This document shows positions 38,845 to 47,592 of a stretch of 64,000 nucleotides of DNA, one piece after another. Under the pieces are notes generated by a model, which worked only from the letters and a program-made list of their open reading frames with translations, did not search any database and had not been told where the DNA came from. This DNA is from Phosphitispora fastidiosa (GTDB lineage: Bacteria > Bacillota > Thermincolia > Thermincolales > UBA2595). A program made the translations under genes and the position numbers. The stretch spans positions 1 to 64,000 of the forward strand of contig NZ_JAHHUL010000012.1 of NCBI RefSeq assembly GCF_019008365.1, read 5' to 3'. Positions within the stretch are counted from its first letter, which is position 1; every line of letters starts with the position of its first letter.

Positions 38845-40280
38845 TCAAAACAAAACCGGCAAACCCCGAGACACCGGCTTCATTTTTCCGAAAGCTGCCT
38901 AAGGACTCCTTTGAGCTCCCAATTTCAATTCCCATTAAGATTATTGAAGAATCCCCCCTGCCCTTTTCGGTATGTGATGCGGAAGGCAATTACATAACCT
39001 GCAACAAGGCATTTTGTGATTTGACCGGATTCACCCTGGAAGAACTGGTACAGACATCATGGATGGCAATCACACCTCCCGAGAATCTTAAAAAAGAAAT
39101 CAGTCTTGCCTATAAGTTGGTAACCACAAGCGTCCCCCAGCGTATCGAAAAGGAGTACTTCCGCAAGGATGGGACCAGGGTTCCTGTAGAACTGATTATA
39201 CACAGGCATTTTCAACCGGCTGCCAAGACATGTTTTGACTTTACTTTTGTTATCAATGTTGAAAACTTGAGAAAGATGACTGATAATGTCCTTGATGTGA
39301 TTACCGAGACCACACCCGAAGGGATCATCACATACTTGAGTCCATCTATACATAAAATTCTGGGCTATGATCCGGATAAAGTTGTTGGGATGCACCTGTT
39401 TGACCTGGTACATCCCGATGATATTGAAAGGCTGAGTATTGCCTTCAGCTCCTTTCTATCCGGAAGGGCTCCTGCCAAAACTGATTTCCGGTGCAGGCAT
39501 ATTAACGGTTCCTATCTCTGGATGGAAACAGTCGGAAATCTCCTTTATGATCAGAACAATATTATTTCAGGTGCAGTGCTGAGTACCAGGGACATTACCC
39601 GGCGCAAGGAACTGGAAAAGACCATGGCCCACCTGGAGCAAATAAATCTTGTGGGCGAGGTTGCGGTGGGTCTGGGACATGAAATCAGGAACCCGCTGAC
39701 TACTGTGCGCGGTTTCCTGCAGTTAATGCAACAAGAAGACGATTTAAACAGCTGCAGGGACCGGATTAATCTCATGCTGGAAGAACTGGACAGGGCCAAT
39801 TCAATCATCAAGAAGTTTCTGTTCCTGGCCAAAGATAAAGCCCTTCATTTAAAAGTGCAAAATCTCAATATTATCATACAGTCTGTCTCTCCCGCAATCA
39901 AAACAACGGCCAAACAATCCGGTCTGCGGGTGAAAACTGACCTGGGCATTACCCCTGACCTGCAGCTTGACGAGTCAGAAATTATCCTTCTGCTGAAAAA
40001 CCTCTCACGGAACGGTCTGGAGGCAATGTCCCCCGGAGGAACGCTGCTGATAAAGACATATGTCGAAGGCCGCTCTGTTGTATTGGCGGTATCTGACCAG
40101 GGAACCGGTATCCCCGACGACGTGGTGGGAAAAGTAGGAACTCCTTTTTTTACCACCCGCGAAAACGGCATCGGCCTTGGAATGGCCATCTGTTACCGGA
40201 TAGCTGCCAGGCATAACGCCACTGTAAAACTCGAAACCGGTCCTTCGGGAACAACAGTTTTTGTGAATTTCGAAGCCTGA
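38841..40280 (+). CDS. Soluble PAS-PAS sensor histidine kinase
   Basis: The 479-aa kinase overlaps the previous gene by 4 bp (ATGA), so they are co-translated. Two PAS domains (about residues 30-140, with CDAEGNYITCNKAFCDLTG, and 145-260) precede HisKA with GLGHEIRNPLTTVRGF and an HATPase domain (NLSRNGLEAM, DQGTGIPDD, TPFFTTRENGIGLGMAI). It lacks membrane segments and a receiver domain. The H-box and ATP-lid sequences match those of its neighbour, suggesting both serve one common partner encoded elsewhere, plausibly Spo0A. Confidence 0.9.
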   Translation: MIKTKPANPETPASFFRKLPKDSFELPISIPIKIIEESPLPFSVCDAEGNYITCNKAFCDLTGFTLEELVQTSWMAITPPENLKKEISLAYKLVTTSVPQRIEKEYFRKDGTRVPVELIIHRHFQPAAKTCFDFTFVINVENLRKMTDNVLDVITETTPEGIITYLSPSIHKILGYDPDKVVGMHLFDLVHPDDIERLSIAFSSFLSGRAPAKTDFRCRHINGSYLWMETVGNLLYDQNNIISGAVLSTRDITRRKELEKTMAHLEQINLVGEVAVGLGHEIRNPLTTVRGFLQLMQQEDDLNSCRDRINLMLEELDRANSIIKKFLFLAKDKALHLKVQNLNIIIQSVSPAIKTTAKQSGLRVKTDLGITPDLQLDESEIILLLKNLSRNGLEAMSPGGTLLIKTYVEGRSVVLAVSDQGTGIPDDVVGKVGTPFFTTRENGIGLGMAICYRIAARHNATVKLETGPSGTTVFVNFEA

Positions 40281-40301
40281 TTTGCCTCCTGAACCCACCT
40301 T

Positions 40302-40880
40302 TTACCTCCTGACCCAACCGGTGAACATGGCCTGCAGTTTTGCCGGATCCTCAGTCAGAACAAGGTAAATATGGAGCGGGACAGTACCCAGGAACCATAA
40401 TGTGCCCAGGAAGTGATAAAACCGCACCTTTTGAATAGTGACAGGATATGGGAGTACATATCCGAAATTGCTAGAATACAGGATCAGGCCGGTAATAAAC
40501 ATAAATATAAAAATAAAAAACCAGGAACTATAAATAAGCCTCTGCCCGGCATTATATTTGCCGTGAACAGGGGGGTTTTTTTCCATAAAAAAGTAGTACT
40601 TCAGCAATCCCTTGAAATCAACGGCATCCTGCCTCCTGAACCTGATATCCCGGTAAGCCCCTGTCACCAGATGGTGGTATACCCAGGCAAGAAATATTCC
40701 AGATTGCAAAATACCGGCGGTCATCTGCATAAAGACAGCGATATCCATATCATAAACATCCCCAAGGTCGACCGGGTAGGATATATAAAGTCCCGATATC
40801 AACAGGAATGTCACAGTAATAACTGAACTCCAGTGAAAGAGCCTGGTGAGCCGGGACTGGATATAAACCTTTTGAGGCAA
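40302..40880 (-). CDS. [NiFe] hydrogenase cytochrome b subunit
   Basis: The 192-aa membrane protein has four predicted helices, with haem-ligand His candidates in RLFHWSS, YHHLVTG, YHFLGTLW and PLHIYL. This layout is typical of the HyaC/HupC di-haem cytochrome b that accepts electrons from the periplasmic hydrogenase dimer and passes them to quinone. It follows the large-subunit gene by 18 bp and converges on the kinase operon. Sequence gives no hint of further haem motifs. Confidence 0.88.
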   Translation of the reverse strand: MPQKVYIQSRLTRLFHWSSVITVTFLLISGLYISYPVDLGDVYDMDIAVFMQMTAGILQSGIFLAWVYHHLVTGAYRDIRFRRQDAVDFKGLLKYYFFMEKNPPVHGKYNAGQRLIYSSWFFIFIFMFITGLILYSSNFGYVLPYPVTIQKVRFYHFLGTLWFLGTVPLHIYLVLTEDPAKLQAMFTGWVRR

Positions 40881-40898
40881 CTTTAATCACCCTCATTT

Positions 40899-42308
40899 TT
40901 ACATTATTTGCAGGCTCTGCCTGCTGCCGTCTATTTTTATCAGGTGCACGGCACACGCCAGACAGGGGTCAAAGGAGCGGGCCACCCGCCCTATTTCAAT
41001 TGGGTTATCGGCATCAGCTATCGGAGTTCCCACCAAGGCCTCCTCAAGGGGGCCTCTCATTCCGGCGCCATCCCTTGGTGAGCAGTACCAGGCTGAAGGT
41101 GTGACAATTTGGTAATGAAGGATTTTGTTTCCCTTAAACCTTACCCAGTGAGCCAGCGCCCCTCTCATGGCGCCTGTATAGCCCACCCCTTCCACTTCCC
41201 GGTCCGGCATTTCATATGGCCGGTAAATGGGTTTACCCGGTTCAAGCTGTTTCAGCCACTCTTTCATCATATTGCCAACGATTTTGGCCTCAATGACCCG
41301 GGCCATAATTCTGTCCATTGTAGAAATGCCTCTGCGGTATTCCCCTTTCATCCACAGGTGGGCAATGGGACCTGTCTCAAAAGGCTTACCGGTATACCTC
41401 GGGGCCTTGACCCACGAATAAGCGCCCTCCTTTTCAGGTTCAGGATTAGTTTCCTCTTCAGCAGGATGTTTGGGACTATCCTGGACAAACCACGAATAGT
41501 GTACATGTTCCCTGATTAGTTCCGGATTAAATTTTTCTATCCTGCCACCGCTATATACACCGAAGGGCGTCACATATTCGCTGTTTTTTCCGGGAACCTG
41601 AAAATTGCCATATGCCAGGAGATTCTCATAACCACGACCGATTTCAAAATAATCATCATATTTCCGGGCCACCAGTTGGGCATCAGGAAGCGCCCTTTCA
41701 TGAATAAATTCCAATACAGTATCAAGTGAGCCCATAAAATTCTGAATCCTGTCAATAGTCGGCGGAGTAGTAACGCCACCCGGGATTATGCCGTGCTGGT
41801 GCGGCACTTTACCGCCAAAAATAGTCACCATTTCATGGGTAAGCCGGGCAATATCAAAATGCTGCCGATAACTATCGATCACCCGGTCGGTCTCCTGTCC
41901 GTTTAGCCGGTAATCGCTTTCATATCTCGGTATAAAAGGCGGCTGCTCCGGCCCCCTTATAAAATCCAAAACCGTCAGCAGATAAAAATGCCTGAGGTGG
42001 TTTTGCAGCAGGTCTGCCCCAAAACTAAGATTTCTTAATAAAACTGCATTTGACGGAATTTCTATTTTCAGGGCATCTTCCATAGCATGGGACGCTGCAA
42101 TGGCGTGAGCAGTTGAGCAGATGCCACAGATGCGCTCCGTTAGGTAAGCAGCATCCCTGGGGTCCCTTCCCTTAAGGATTTCCTCAAAGCCCCTGAAAAA
42201 AATGCCGCTGCTGCGAGCATCAGTTACGCGTCCGTTATCCACATCCACTTCCAGGTTCCAAAAGCCGTTTATCCGGGTTACCGGACTGATACGGATTAAT
42301 TTTGCCAA
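40899..42308 (-). CDS. [NiFe] hydrogenase large subunit
   Basis: The 469-aa catalytic subunit binds the Ni-Fe(CN)2CO site through RICGICSTAH near residue 60 and DPCLACAVH near the C-terminus. Both CxxC pairs are intact. Fifteen residues after the last His (LIKIDGSRQSLQIM) are the expected C-terminal peptide removed by a maturation protease, which is not encoded in the window; nor are the hyp genes. It is encoded between the small subunit (4-bp gap) and cytochrome b. A membrane-bound uptake (group 1-like) role is inferred from the gene set. Confidence 0.94.
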   Translation of the reverse strand: MAKLIRISPVTRINGFWNLEVDVDNGRVTDARSSGIFFRGFEEILKGRDPRDAAYLTERICGICSTAHAIAASHAMEDALKIEIPSNAVLLRNLSFGADLLQNHLRHFYLLTVLDFIRGPEQPPFIPRYESDYRLNGQETDRVIDSYRQHFDIARLTHEMVTIFGGKVPHQHGIIPGGVTTPPTIDRIQNFMGSLDTVLEFIHERALPDAQLVARKYDDYFEIGRGYENLLAYGNFQVPGKNSEYVTPFGVYSGGRIEKFNPELIREHVHYSWFVQDSPKHPAEEETNPEPEKEGAYSWVKAPRYTGKPFETGPIAHLWMKGEYRRGISTMDRIMARVIEAKIVGNMMKEWLKQLEPGKPIYRPYEMPDREVEGVGYTGAMRGALAHWVRFKGNKILHYQIVTPSAWYCSPRDGAGMRGPLEEALVGTPIADADNPIEIGRVARSFDPCLACAVHLIKIDGSRQSLQIM

Positions 42309-42312
42309 ACGC

Positions 42313-43500
42313 TCACCTTCTTTTCCCTTTTTTTCCGTGCAGCCGATACCTTCCGAGGTTAATTTCTTTGATTGTTCCTTCAGGGACGAAGACTACTTCC
42401 CGTGTCTTGTCCTCCGAGTGTTTTCTGATATCACGTTTTACTCCTCCACTCTTGGGACGGGTTCCGTCTATCAGGGTTGTGCCCAGCCTCCCGGTTGCCA
42501 CAGAGGCCGTGAGGTGTATCCCTATCCCTGCTGCAGTTATGGCTGCAATGCCTTTTCCGATTTTATCGGTTGTGGTCCTCAGCCCCAGTACATTCAAATC
42601 AGGCAGGTGTGCATAAAAAGGGGACATACCATCCGGAAAATCAGGGCTGACACAGCCAATACACGGTGTGTTGGCTTCAACCGGCCAGCTGTTATGCTCA
42701 CCAATCCACTGCCTGGTGGGACAGTCAACAAAAGTTACCGGTCCTTTACAGCCAATTTTATAAGTACATTTCTCTTCACCGGGGTGTGTGGCAAACTCAC
42801 CGTTGTCAAAGTGCTGCCTCCGGGGACACCAGTCATGTATCCGCCTGCCAAAGAAGATCTTGGGCCTGTTAAATGTATCTAATTCCGGAATTCCATAAAG
42901 AAGCAAATGGGTCAGGGTTCCCAATGCCCAATCCGGGTGTACCGGACAGCCGGGGACATTTATTACCTGGTTGTCTACAACCTTATGAACCGGAACAGAC
43001 CCCGACGGATTCGGGTAGGCGGCATACGGACCGCCAAAGGAAGCACAGGTTCCTACTGCCATTACATATTTTGCCTTGGCAGCAGTGAACCTGATGGCCT
43101 CAAGGTCGGTGAATATACTGCCATCGGCATGATGCCCGATGGCTCCATACCTGCCCCCGGCCTTTAACGGCACAGTTCCTTCTGCAATCAGAATAAATTC
43201 TCCCTGTTCCCGTTCCACTGTCTCCTTAAGATGCTTAATCGCCATATCACCTTCAGCAGCCATGGTGGTGTTACTATAGCAGAGGTCAATTGTGTCAAAC
43301 AAAAGCTCCCGCATACCGGGACGCAGGGTATTGGCCACGGAAAGGAAATCACCCGTGCAGGTCATCATCTCAAGCCAGATTACCGGCGGCTTCTTTCTCC
43401 CTGCAAAGGCCTCAGCTAAATGTGGGATCACGAAATCAGACAACTGAAGGGCTGCCGTGGTTGCCATGGCCGTTTTGAGGAACTGCCGCCTTGTAAGCAA
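42313..43500 (-). CDS. [NiFe] hydrogenase small subunit, Tat-exported
   Basis: The 395-aa subunit carries three Fe-S clusters. It starts with a twin-arginine signal RRQFLKTAM followed by a hydrophobic stretch, so the dimer is exported folded. Cluster ligands visible are Cys48 (TCTGD), GTCASFGG, NVPGCP for the proximal cluster; RIHDWCP and KCTYKIGC for the distal; DCPTRQW and PCIGC for the medial. The second ligand of the usual CxxC of the proximal cluster is Asp51, a 3Cys-1Asp set as reported for actinobacterial-type oxygen-tolerant hydrogenases. No C-terminal membrane anchor is seen; the cytochrome b must hold the complex. Confidence 0.94.
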   Translation of the reverse strand: MLTRRQFLKTAMATTAALQLSDFVIPHLAEAFAGRKKPPVIWLEMMTCTGDFLSVANTLRPGMRELLFDTIDLCYSNTTMAAEGDMAIKHLKETVEREQGEFILIAEGTVPLKAGGRYGAIGHHADGSIFTDLEAIRFTAAKAKYVMAVGTCASFGGPYAAYPNPSGSVPVHKVVDNQVINVPGCPVHPDWALGTLTHLLLYGIPELDTFNRPKIFFGRRIHDWCPRRQHFDNGEFATHPGEEKCTYKIGCKGPVTFVDCPTRQWIGEHNSWPVEANTPCIGCVSPDFPDGMSPFYAHLPDLNVLGLRTTTDKIGKGIAAITAAGIGIHLTASVATGRLGTTLIDGTRPKSGGVKRDIRKHSEDKTREVVFVPEGTIKEINLGRYRLHGKKGKRR

Positions 43501-43548
43501 TTAATTTTCCCCCTCCCGTTTTCTTTTTATACTTTCCCTTTTTAAAAG

Positions 43549-43583
43549 AAAAAATGCGGGAACCGTTAACGCGCCCGCTTTTT
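43549..43583. terminator. Hairpin between the 35-codon ORF and the hydrogenase genes
   Basis: GCGGG (43556-43560) pairs with CCCGC (43574-43578). On the minus strand it overlaps the short ORF's stop codon and is followed by ATTTTTTC, so it could be an attenuator before the hydrogenase operon. T runs are also present on the plus side. Confidence 0.5.
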
Positions 43584-43673
43584 TTCAGCCCTCATCTTCT
43601 TAGCAGCTCTCATGAACAGGTTATAAATCTCAAGCCTGTTATTAATGTCTTTCAAATTCTGGCTTTGGTTCAT
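43566..43673 (-). CDS. 35-codon ORF upstream of the hydrogenase operon
   Basis: ATG at 43673 follows an excellent GGGAGG ribosome site at 7 bp. The 35-aa product begins MNQSQNLKDINNRLEIYNL and ends in a strongly basic tail (MRAAKKMRAEKKRAR). No known family is recognised. The stop overlaps a terminator-like hairpin 65 bp before the hydrogenase small-subunit gene. It may be a real small protein, or a leader peptide involved in attenuation. A TATAAT hexamer lies just upstream at about 43698-43703 on the minus strand. Confidence 0.55.
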   Translation of the reverse strand: MNQSQNLKDINNRLEIYNLFMRAAKKMRAEKKRAR

Positions 43674-43827
43674 AATTCATCCTCCCAGCAACGGTTATTA
43701 TATCTAAAGTATATCCACAGGTTCCGGTAGATAAACTCATTATGAATACCACCCCCCAAAAAATAATCACCGCATTCGTAATATTAAACCAAGTGCTTTA
43801 GCGGCCTCAAACCAAAGGAGAAGAAGA

Positions 43828-44112
43828 ATGATACAGCTTGATATTGTCGAGCGACTTCAAAAAGAACTTAAATATGTAAACAGTATGGTCAGGGAAATAA
43901 GCGGAAAGGCAATGACACTTTCTAAAAGTGGGATAAAGGTTGTTCATGGTAAAAAAACAGCTCCCCGGTCACTTGCCGATTCTGTTCACATGTTCAGTGG
44001 AAAGGTCCGGGAACATCAGACAGCACTAATAATGTTACAGGAAAAGGTCGACCACCTTTATGACCTGGTAACCATCTATAACCAAAATGAGCAGGATAAC
44101 TCTGCTGATTGA
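43828..44112 (+). CDS. Small hypothetical protein
   Basis: A 94-aa soluble protein with an AAAGGAGAAGAAG ribosome site. It is predicted mostly helical: an N-terminal helix (QLDIVERLQKELKYVNSMVREI), a basic middle (GKKTAPRSLADSV) and a C-terminal heptad-like helix (LIMLQEKVDHLYDLVTIYNQ). It is divergent from the 35-codon ORF and monocistronic with its own terminator. I do not recognise the family. Confidence 0.7.
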   Translation: MIQLDIVERLQKELKYVNSMVREISGKAMTLSKSGIKVVHGKKTAPRSLADSVHMFSGKVREHQTALIMLQEKVDHLYDLVTIYNQNEQDNSAD

Positions 44113-44171
44113 TAAGGCAGCGGCTCAAGGACATTAGGAAATCCTTGCCTATAAGTAGGGAATGTTAAATC

Positions 44172-44199
44172 AAGCAAGATAGGGAACTATCTTGCTTTT
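44172..44199 (+). terminator. Terminator of the 94-aa hypothetical gene
   Basis: An 11-bp stem AAGCAAGATAG with its complement closes a GGAA tetraloop and ends in TTTTG, 60 bp past the stop codon. Confidence 0.8.
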
Positions 44200-44290
44200 G
44201 ACTTAAAGGAGAAAATAGGTGGATTAGGCAGTACTGTAGACCGCCTTTGCAGGCATTAACGCCACAAAACGAGTTATGCAATCTGTGAAC

Positions 44291-45286
44291 CTATAGGATA
44301 ATCGCAATATCCCTGCCGCATTTGCGGCATTTTTGGTTTTCCAGACCTGTTTCCATAGCTCTGTAACCCCGGCGGTCAATGATTAATGCCCCACACTCCG
44401 GGCAATATGTGCTGGAGGCCTCTGAGCCGGGAACATTGCCGAGGTAAACATAATTCAGTTTCCGCAGCGCTTCATCTCTGGCCTCCTCCATAACATATAA
44501 AGGTGTGGGAGGCAATTGCATTTTATAATTGGGAAAATAGCGTGAAAGATGCAGGGGGATGTCTTTGTTAATTCCAGCCAGCCAGTCAGCCAACCGGCTG
44601 ATTTCCTCCTTCGAATCATTTAAACCGGTCACCAGAAGAGTGGTAATCTCAACATGACAATAGGCGCTGGCAGTCTCAACAGCCCGCAGGACCGGATGTA
44701 GTTCTCCCACACACGTTTCATTGTAGTAACTGTCCGAAAAACCCTTGACATCAATATTCATGGCATCAATAAAGGGCAGGATTTTCTTCAGGGGTTCAGG
44801 ATTGATAAAACCATTTGTCACCAGCACGTTTTTGAGCCCACTGTCTCTGGCCAGTTTCGCTGTATCATATACATATTCATACCACATAAAAGGCTCGGAA
44901 TACGTATAGGCGATTCCTATAGAATTACTGCCGCCATCTTCCTCAGCGGCAGCGGCAGCAAGCTGTTCAGGCAAAAAAGTTACCGATGGCGGGTCACCGT
45001 GGGCAATACTCCAGTTCTGACAGAAACCGCAGCGCAGGTTGCACCCAAAGGTGCCCACCGAAAAGATGTGCGCTCCGGGATAGAAATGGTACAGCGGCTT
45101 CTTTTCTATAGGATCAATACTGTGTGCTGAAACCTGAGCGTAATTAGCAGTATATAGCACTCCCCCGTCATTTTGCCTCACCCGGCAGAAACCCCTTTTC
45201 CCGTCAGCAATAACACACTTCTGAGGGCACAGAAGGCACAGTACCCTGTCATTGCCAATACCCTCCCAAAACATTGCCTGATTCAT
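44291..45286 (-). CDS. amrS: AmmeMemoRadiSam system radical SAM enzyme
   Basis: The 331-aa protein resembles pyruvate-formate-lyase-activase-like radical SAM enzymes of the AmmeMemoRadiSam type. The N-terminal CLLCPQKCVIADGKRGFCRVR Cys-rich stretch precedes the SAM-cluster motif CNLRCGFCQNWSIAH (CX3CX2C). The C-terminus ends with a zinc-ribbon-like CPECGALI...CRKCGRD. ATG at 45286 follows AGGAGG at 6-7 bp; the longer frame lacks a site. It lies 10 bp after the MEMO-AMMECR1 fusion gene, so the two are one transcription unit. The reaction of the system is poorly known. Confidence 0.9.
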   Translation of the reverse strand: MNQAMFWEGIGNDRVLCLLCPQKCVIADGKRGFCRVRQNDGGVLYTANYAQVSAHSIDPIEKKPLYHFYPGAHIFSVGTFGCNLRCGFCQNWSIAHGDPPSVTFLPEQLAAAAAEEDGGSNSIGIAYTYSEPFMWYEYVYDTAKLARDSGLKNVLVTNGFINPEPLKKILPFIDAMNIDVKGFSDSYYNETCVGELHPVLRAVETASAYCHVEITTLLVTGLNDSKEEISRLADWLAGINKDIPLHLSRYFPNYKMQLPPTPLYVMEEARDEALRKLNYVYLGNVPGSEASSTYCPECGALIIDRRGYRAMETGLENQKCRKCGRDIAIIL

Positions 45287-45296
45287 ATTGACCCTC

Positions 45297-46697
45297 CTAA
45301 TAATATCTGACAACTTCGAAACGCTGTAGCTGAACCGGCTCGTCAGGTCCAATACCCGCTTTTTGCCTGGCTATACTAACCTGCTGCTCCACTGTATCAA
45401 TCCCCTCAAGGTTTGGCAGCAGCAGGCCTGACCTTCTGCCGCTGCGTACTATAACCCCATAACGCCTGACATCAAGCTGGCTCATGTTATTTATGGGCTC
45501 AGCAGGTTTTAAGACATCTACCGAATATACCAGCTCATCAAGTTCACCCGGCTCCACCGGTTCAAACCTGGGGTCTCCGGTTCCGGCGCTGATGGCATTA
45601 TTAATAATTTCAAAGCCGATGTTATCAGTTGTCGGCATTATTGTCCCAATACAGCCCCTGAGCTGGCCGTGTTTCTTGAGAGATACAAAAACCCCGGCTT
45701 TTTCTTCCAGTACAGGACTGCTCCCGGTATCAGGATATATTTTCTTCCCTTCCCTTACATATCTCTCCAGAGCCATTCTGGCAAGGCTAACCAATTCACT
45801 TTCTCCCGCACGTTGTGCTCCAATTTTTTCTGCCCGCTCGTTAAATATACTCTCCAAGAGGCTTTCAGATTCCCCTCCCAAAGGTTTCAGTACCGCCACC
45901 ATGTAGCCAACTCCGAACGGCCCTTCATATGACAATACTTCGGTATCCACCTTTACTCCATCTGCAGCCCCAAGCATCATGATAATTGAACGCAGACCGC
46001 ATTCACCGGCAGCCTCAGCTAATTCCAGGTCGATGTTGAGGATACCTCTGAAGTCTTTCTTTGCGAGAAGGTCAACAACTGCCCGGTCAAAAACAGCCCC
46101 TTTTTCAGAATAGCCTGCAGTAGCATCCGGGGTCAGGCGGTGACTCATGTCGCCGCTGGCAATCAGAGCCGCCTTTTTCCCATGTCTGGTACATGCATCC
46201 TTGATGGCGGCCCCGAAAGCATATAATTCCTCAAAAGGCAGCATACTCATGGAAACTGGCACAACCGGGAGATCAACTCCGGCTCTGTTAAGAAAATACA
46301 TAGGCACAAGCACACCATGGTCAAGCCTTGTTGTAATTCCGTACTCACCTGCCAAGTAATCATCTATAGCAAGTGCCGCAATTCCTCTTTTTCCGGCCTG
46401 TTGGATTATTTCGTTCACCAGAACCGGATCATTACTATACTTAAAATTCAGGTCAGCTCTAAATTGCTTTAAGTCCCCTGATGTGGTAACACTTCCGGTT
46501 ATAGCCACCCCGTCAGAGAAAACAGCGCCATGAGGGGAAATTATGATAACTATCTCAGCCCCGCTCTCGATTATCTGTGAGGCAAATTTCTGCATGGCTG
46601 TAAACGTCCGGTCAACCTTCTTCGAGTCTGCTCCCCCCACCTCCGGCAGCAGTATCGGAGGATGGGGCGCTACGCCGTAAAAAACTATGTTACTCAA
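45297..46697 (-). CDS. MEMO-like / AMMECR1 fusion protein
   Basis: The 466-aa protein joins an N-terminal MEMO/class III extradiol-dioxygenase-like domain (about residues 1-265; start NIVFYGVAPHPPILLPEVGG, with SPHGAVFSD and SGDMSHRL His motifs) to a C-terminal AMMECR1 domain (about 285-466) with the signature LRGCIGTIMPT. A TTG at 46697 is chosen, as AGGGGG lies before it; an ATG at 46718 is upstream. It is coupled to a radical-SAM gene, giving the complete AmmeMemoRadiSam set in two genes. The family may act in protein or metabolite modification; no substrate is known. Confidence 0.9.
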   Translation of the reverse strand: MSNIVFYGVAPHPPILLPEVGGADSKKVDRTFTAMQKFASQIIESGAEIVIIISPHGAVFSDGVAITGSVTTSGDLKQFRADLNFKYSNDPVLVNEIIQQAGKRGIAALAIDDYLAGEYGITTRLDHGVLVPMYFLNRAGVDLPVVPVSMSMLPFEELYAFGAAIKDACTRHGKKAALIASGDMSHRLTPDATAGYSEKGAVFDRAVVDLLAKKDFRGILNIDLELAEAAGECGLRSIIMMLGAADGVKVDTEVLSYEGPFGVGYMVAVLKPLGGESESLLESIFNERAEKIGAQRAGESELVSLARMALERYVREGKKIYPDTGSSPVLEEKAGVFVSLKKHGQLRGCIGTIMPTTDNIGFEIINNAISAGTGDPRFEPVEPGELDELVYSVDVLKPAEPINNMSQLDVRRYGVIVRSGRRSGLLLPNLEGIDTVEQQVSIARQKAGIGPDEPVQLQRFEVVRYY

Positions 46698-46854
46698 CAG
46701 TGCACCCCCTTTAGTCATATTTTAGCCTTCCATTTTTATTATTATCCAACATGTGGTATTTCTATAGCCTGTTGGAAATTCCTTCATTTTAGTGGCATAG
46801 GCCATCCTATAGACCGCATATTGTTAAAAGAAAAGATAGTTAGGAGGAATACAT

Positions 46855-47580
46855 TTGCGCCTGGTCTATATAAAAGCACTCCGGGTAAAAAAAATCGGCC
46901 TCTTGGTCGTGGCAGCAGCTCTAACTGTGACTCTTGGCCTGGGTTCCGTTATGTCGCTTAATCAGGCAGCCCCAGCAACCTCATGGGCAATCGCCAACCG
47001 CCTGATTATAGTTGACCCCGGCCATGGCGGGATCGACCCCGGGGCTGTTGGCTTTAATGGACTGCTGGAAAAAGAAATTGTACTCAAAACAGGAAATCAC
47101 CTAAAAAAAATCCTGAACCAGGCTGGGGCAAATGTCATTATGACCAGAACCACAGATACTGAACTGAACAGGCGGAAGCGTGAGGACCTGGCCCTGAGAG
47201 TGGATATAGCTAATAAGAAAAATGCAGACCTATATATTAGTATCCATGTCAACTCTTTCCCTTCCTCCAGGTGGCGGGGGGCCCAGACCTTTTACCAGAA
47301 AAACCAGCCCGAAAGTAAAAAACTGGCTGAAGCAATTCAGTCAGAACTAATCGGGGTCATGAAAAATACAACCCGAAAGGCAAAACCCGAGGATTACTAC
47401 ACCACCCGAAATACAAAGATGCCTGCGGTTATTGTAGAAATTGGCTTTATTTCCAATCCCGCGGAAGCAAAACTGATGGTTAAAAATGAATACCAGCGTA
47501 AGCTTGCTTATGCAATTTATGCCGGTATCGCTAACTACTATGCCGAAAAAGCAGGTGAAGCGCCTCAGGGCGGACAATAA
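46855..47580 (+). CDS. cwlD: N-acetylmuramoyl-L-alanine amidase, CwlD-like
   Basis: A TTG start with AGGAGG gives 241 aa. An N-terminal hydrophobic segment (about residues 13-33) exports or anchors it. The amidase_3 domain follows, with Zn ligands in VDPGHGG, the Glu in LLEKEIV and SIHVNS, and the catalytic Glu in VIVEIGFISNP. Length and the short N-terminal anchor fit CwlD, which makes muramic-lactam precursors in spore cortex; this supports an endospore former. A vegetative amidase cannot be excluded. It stands alone, divergent from the AmmeMemo genes. Confidence 0.9.
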   Translation: MRLVYIKALRVKKIGLLVVAAALTVTLGLGSVMSLNQAAPATSWAIANRLIIVDPGHGGIDPGAVGFNGLLEKEIVLKTGNHLKKILNQAGANVIMTRTTDTELNRRKREDLALRVDIANKKNADLYISIHVNSFPSSRWRGAQTFYQKNQPESKKLAEAIQSELIGVMKNTTRKAKPEDYYTTRNTKMPAVIVEIGFISNPAEAKLMVKNEYQRKLAYAIYAGIANYYAEKAGEAPQGGQ

Positions 47581-47592
47581 TCAATCTCCTTA

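Noticed and set aside
43561-43692. Two ACCGTT/AACGGT matches near the 35-codon ORF as further members of the acs motif
   Set aside because: They are not 21 bp apart and do not stand 16 bp from a -35 hexamer.
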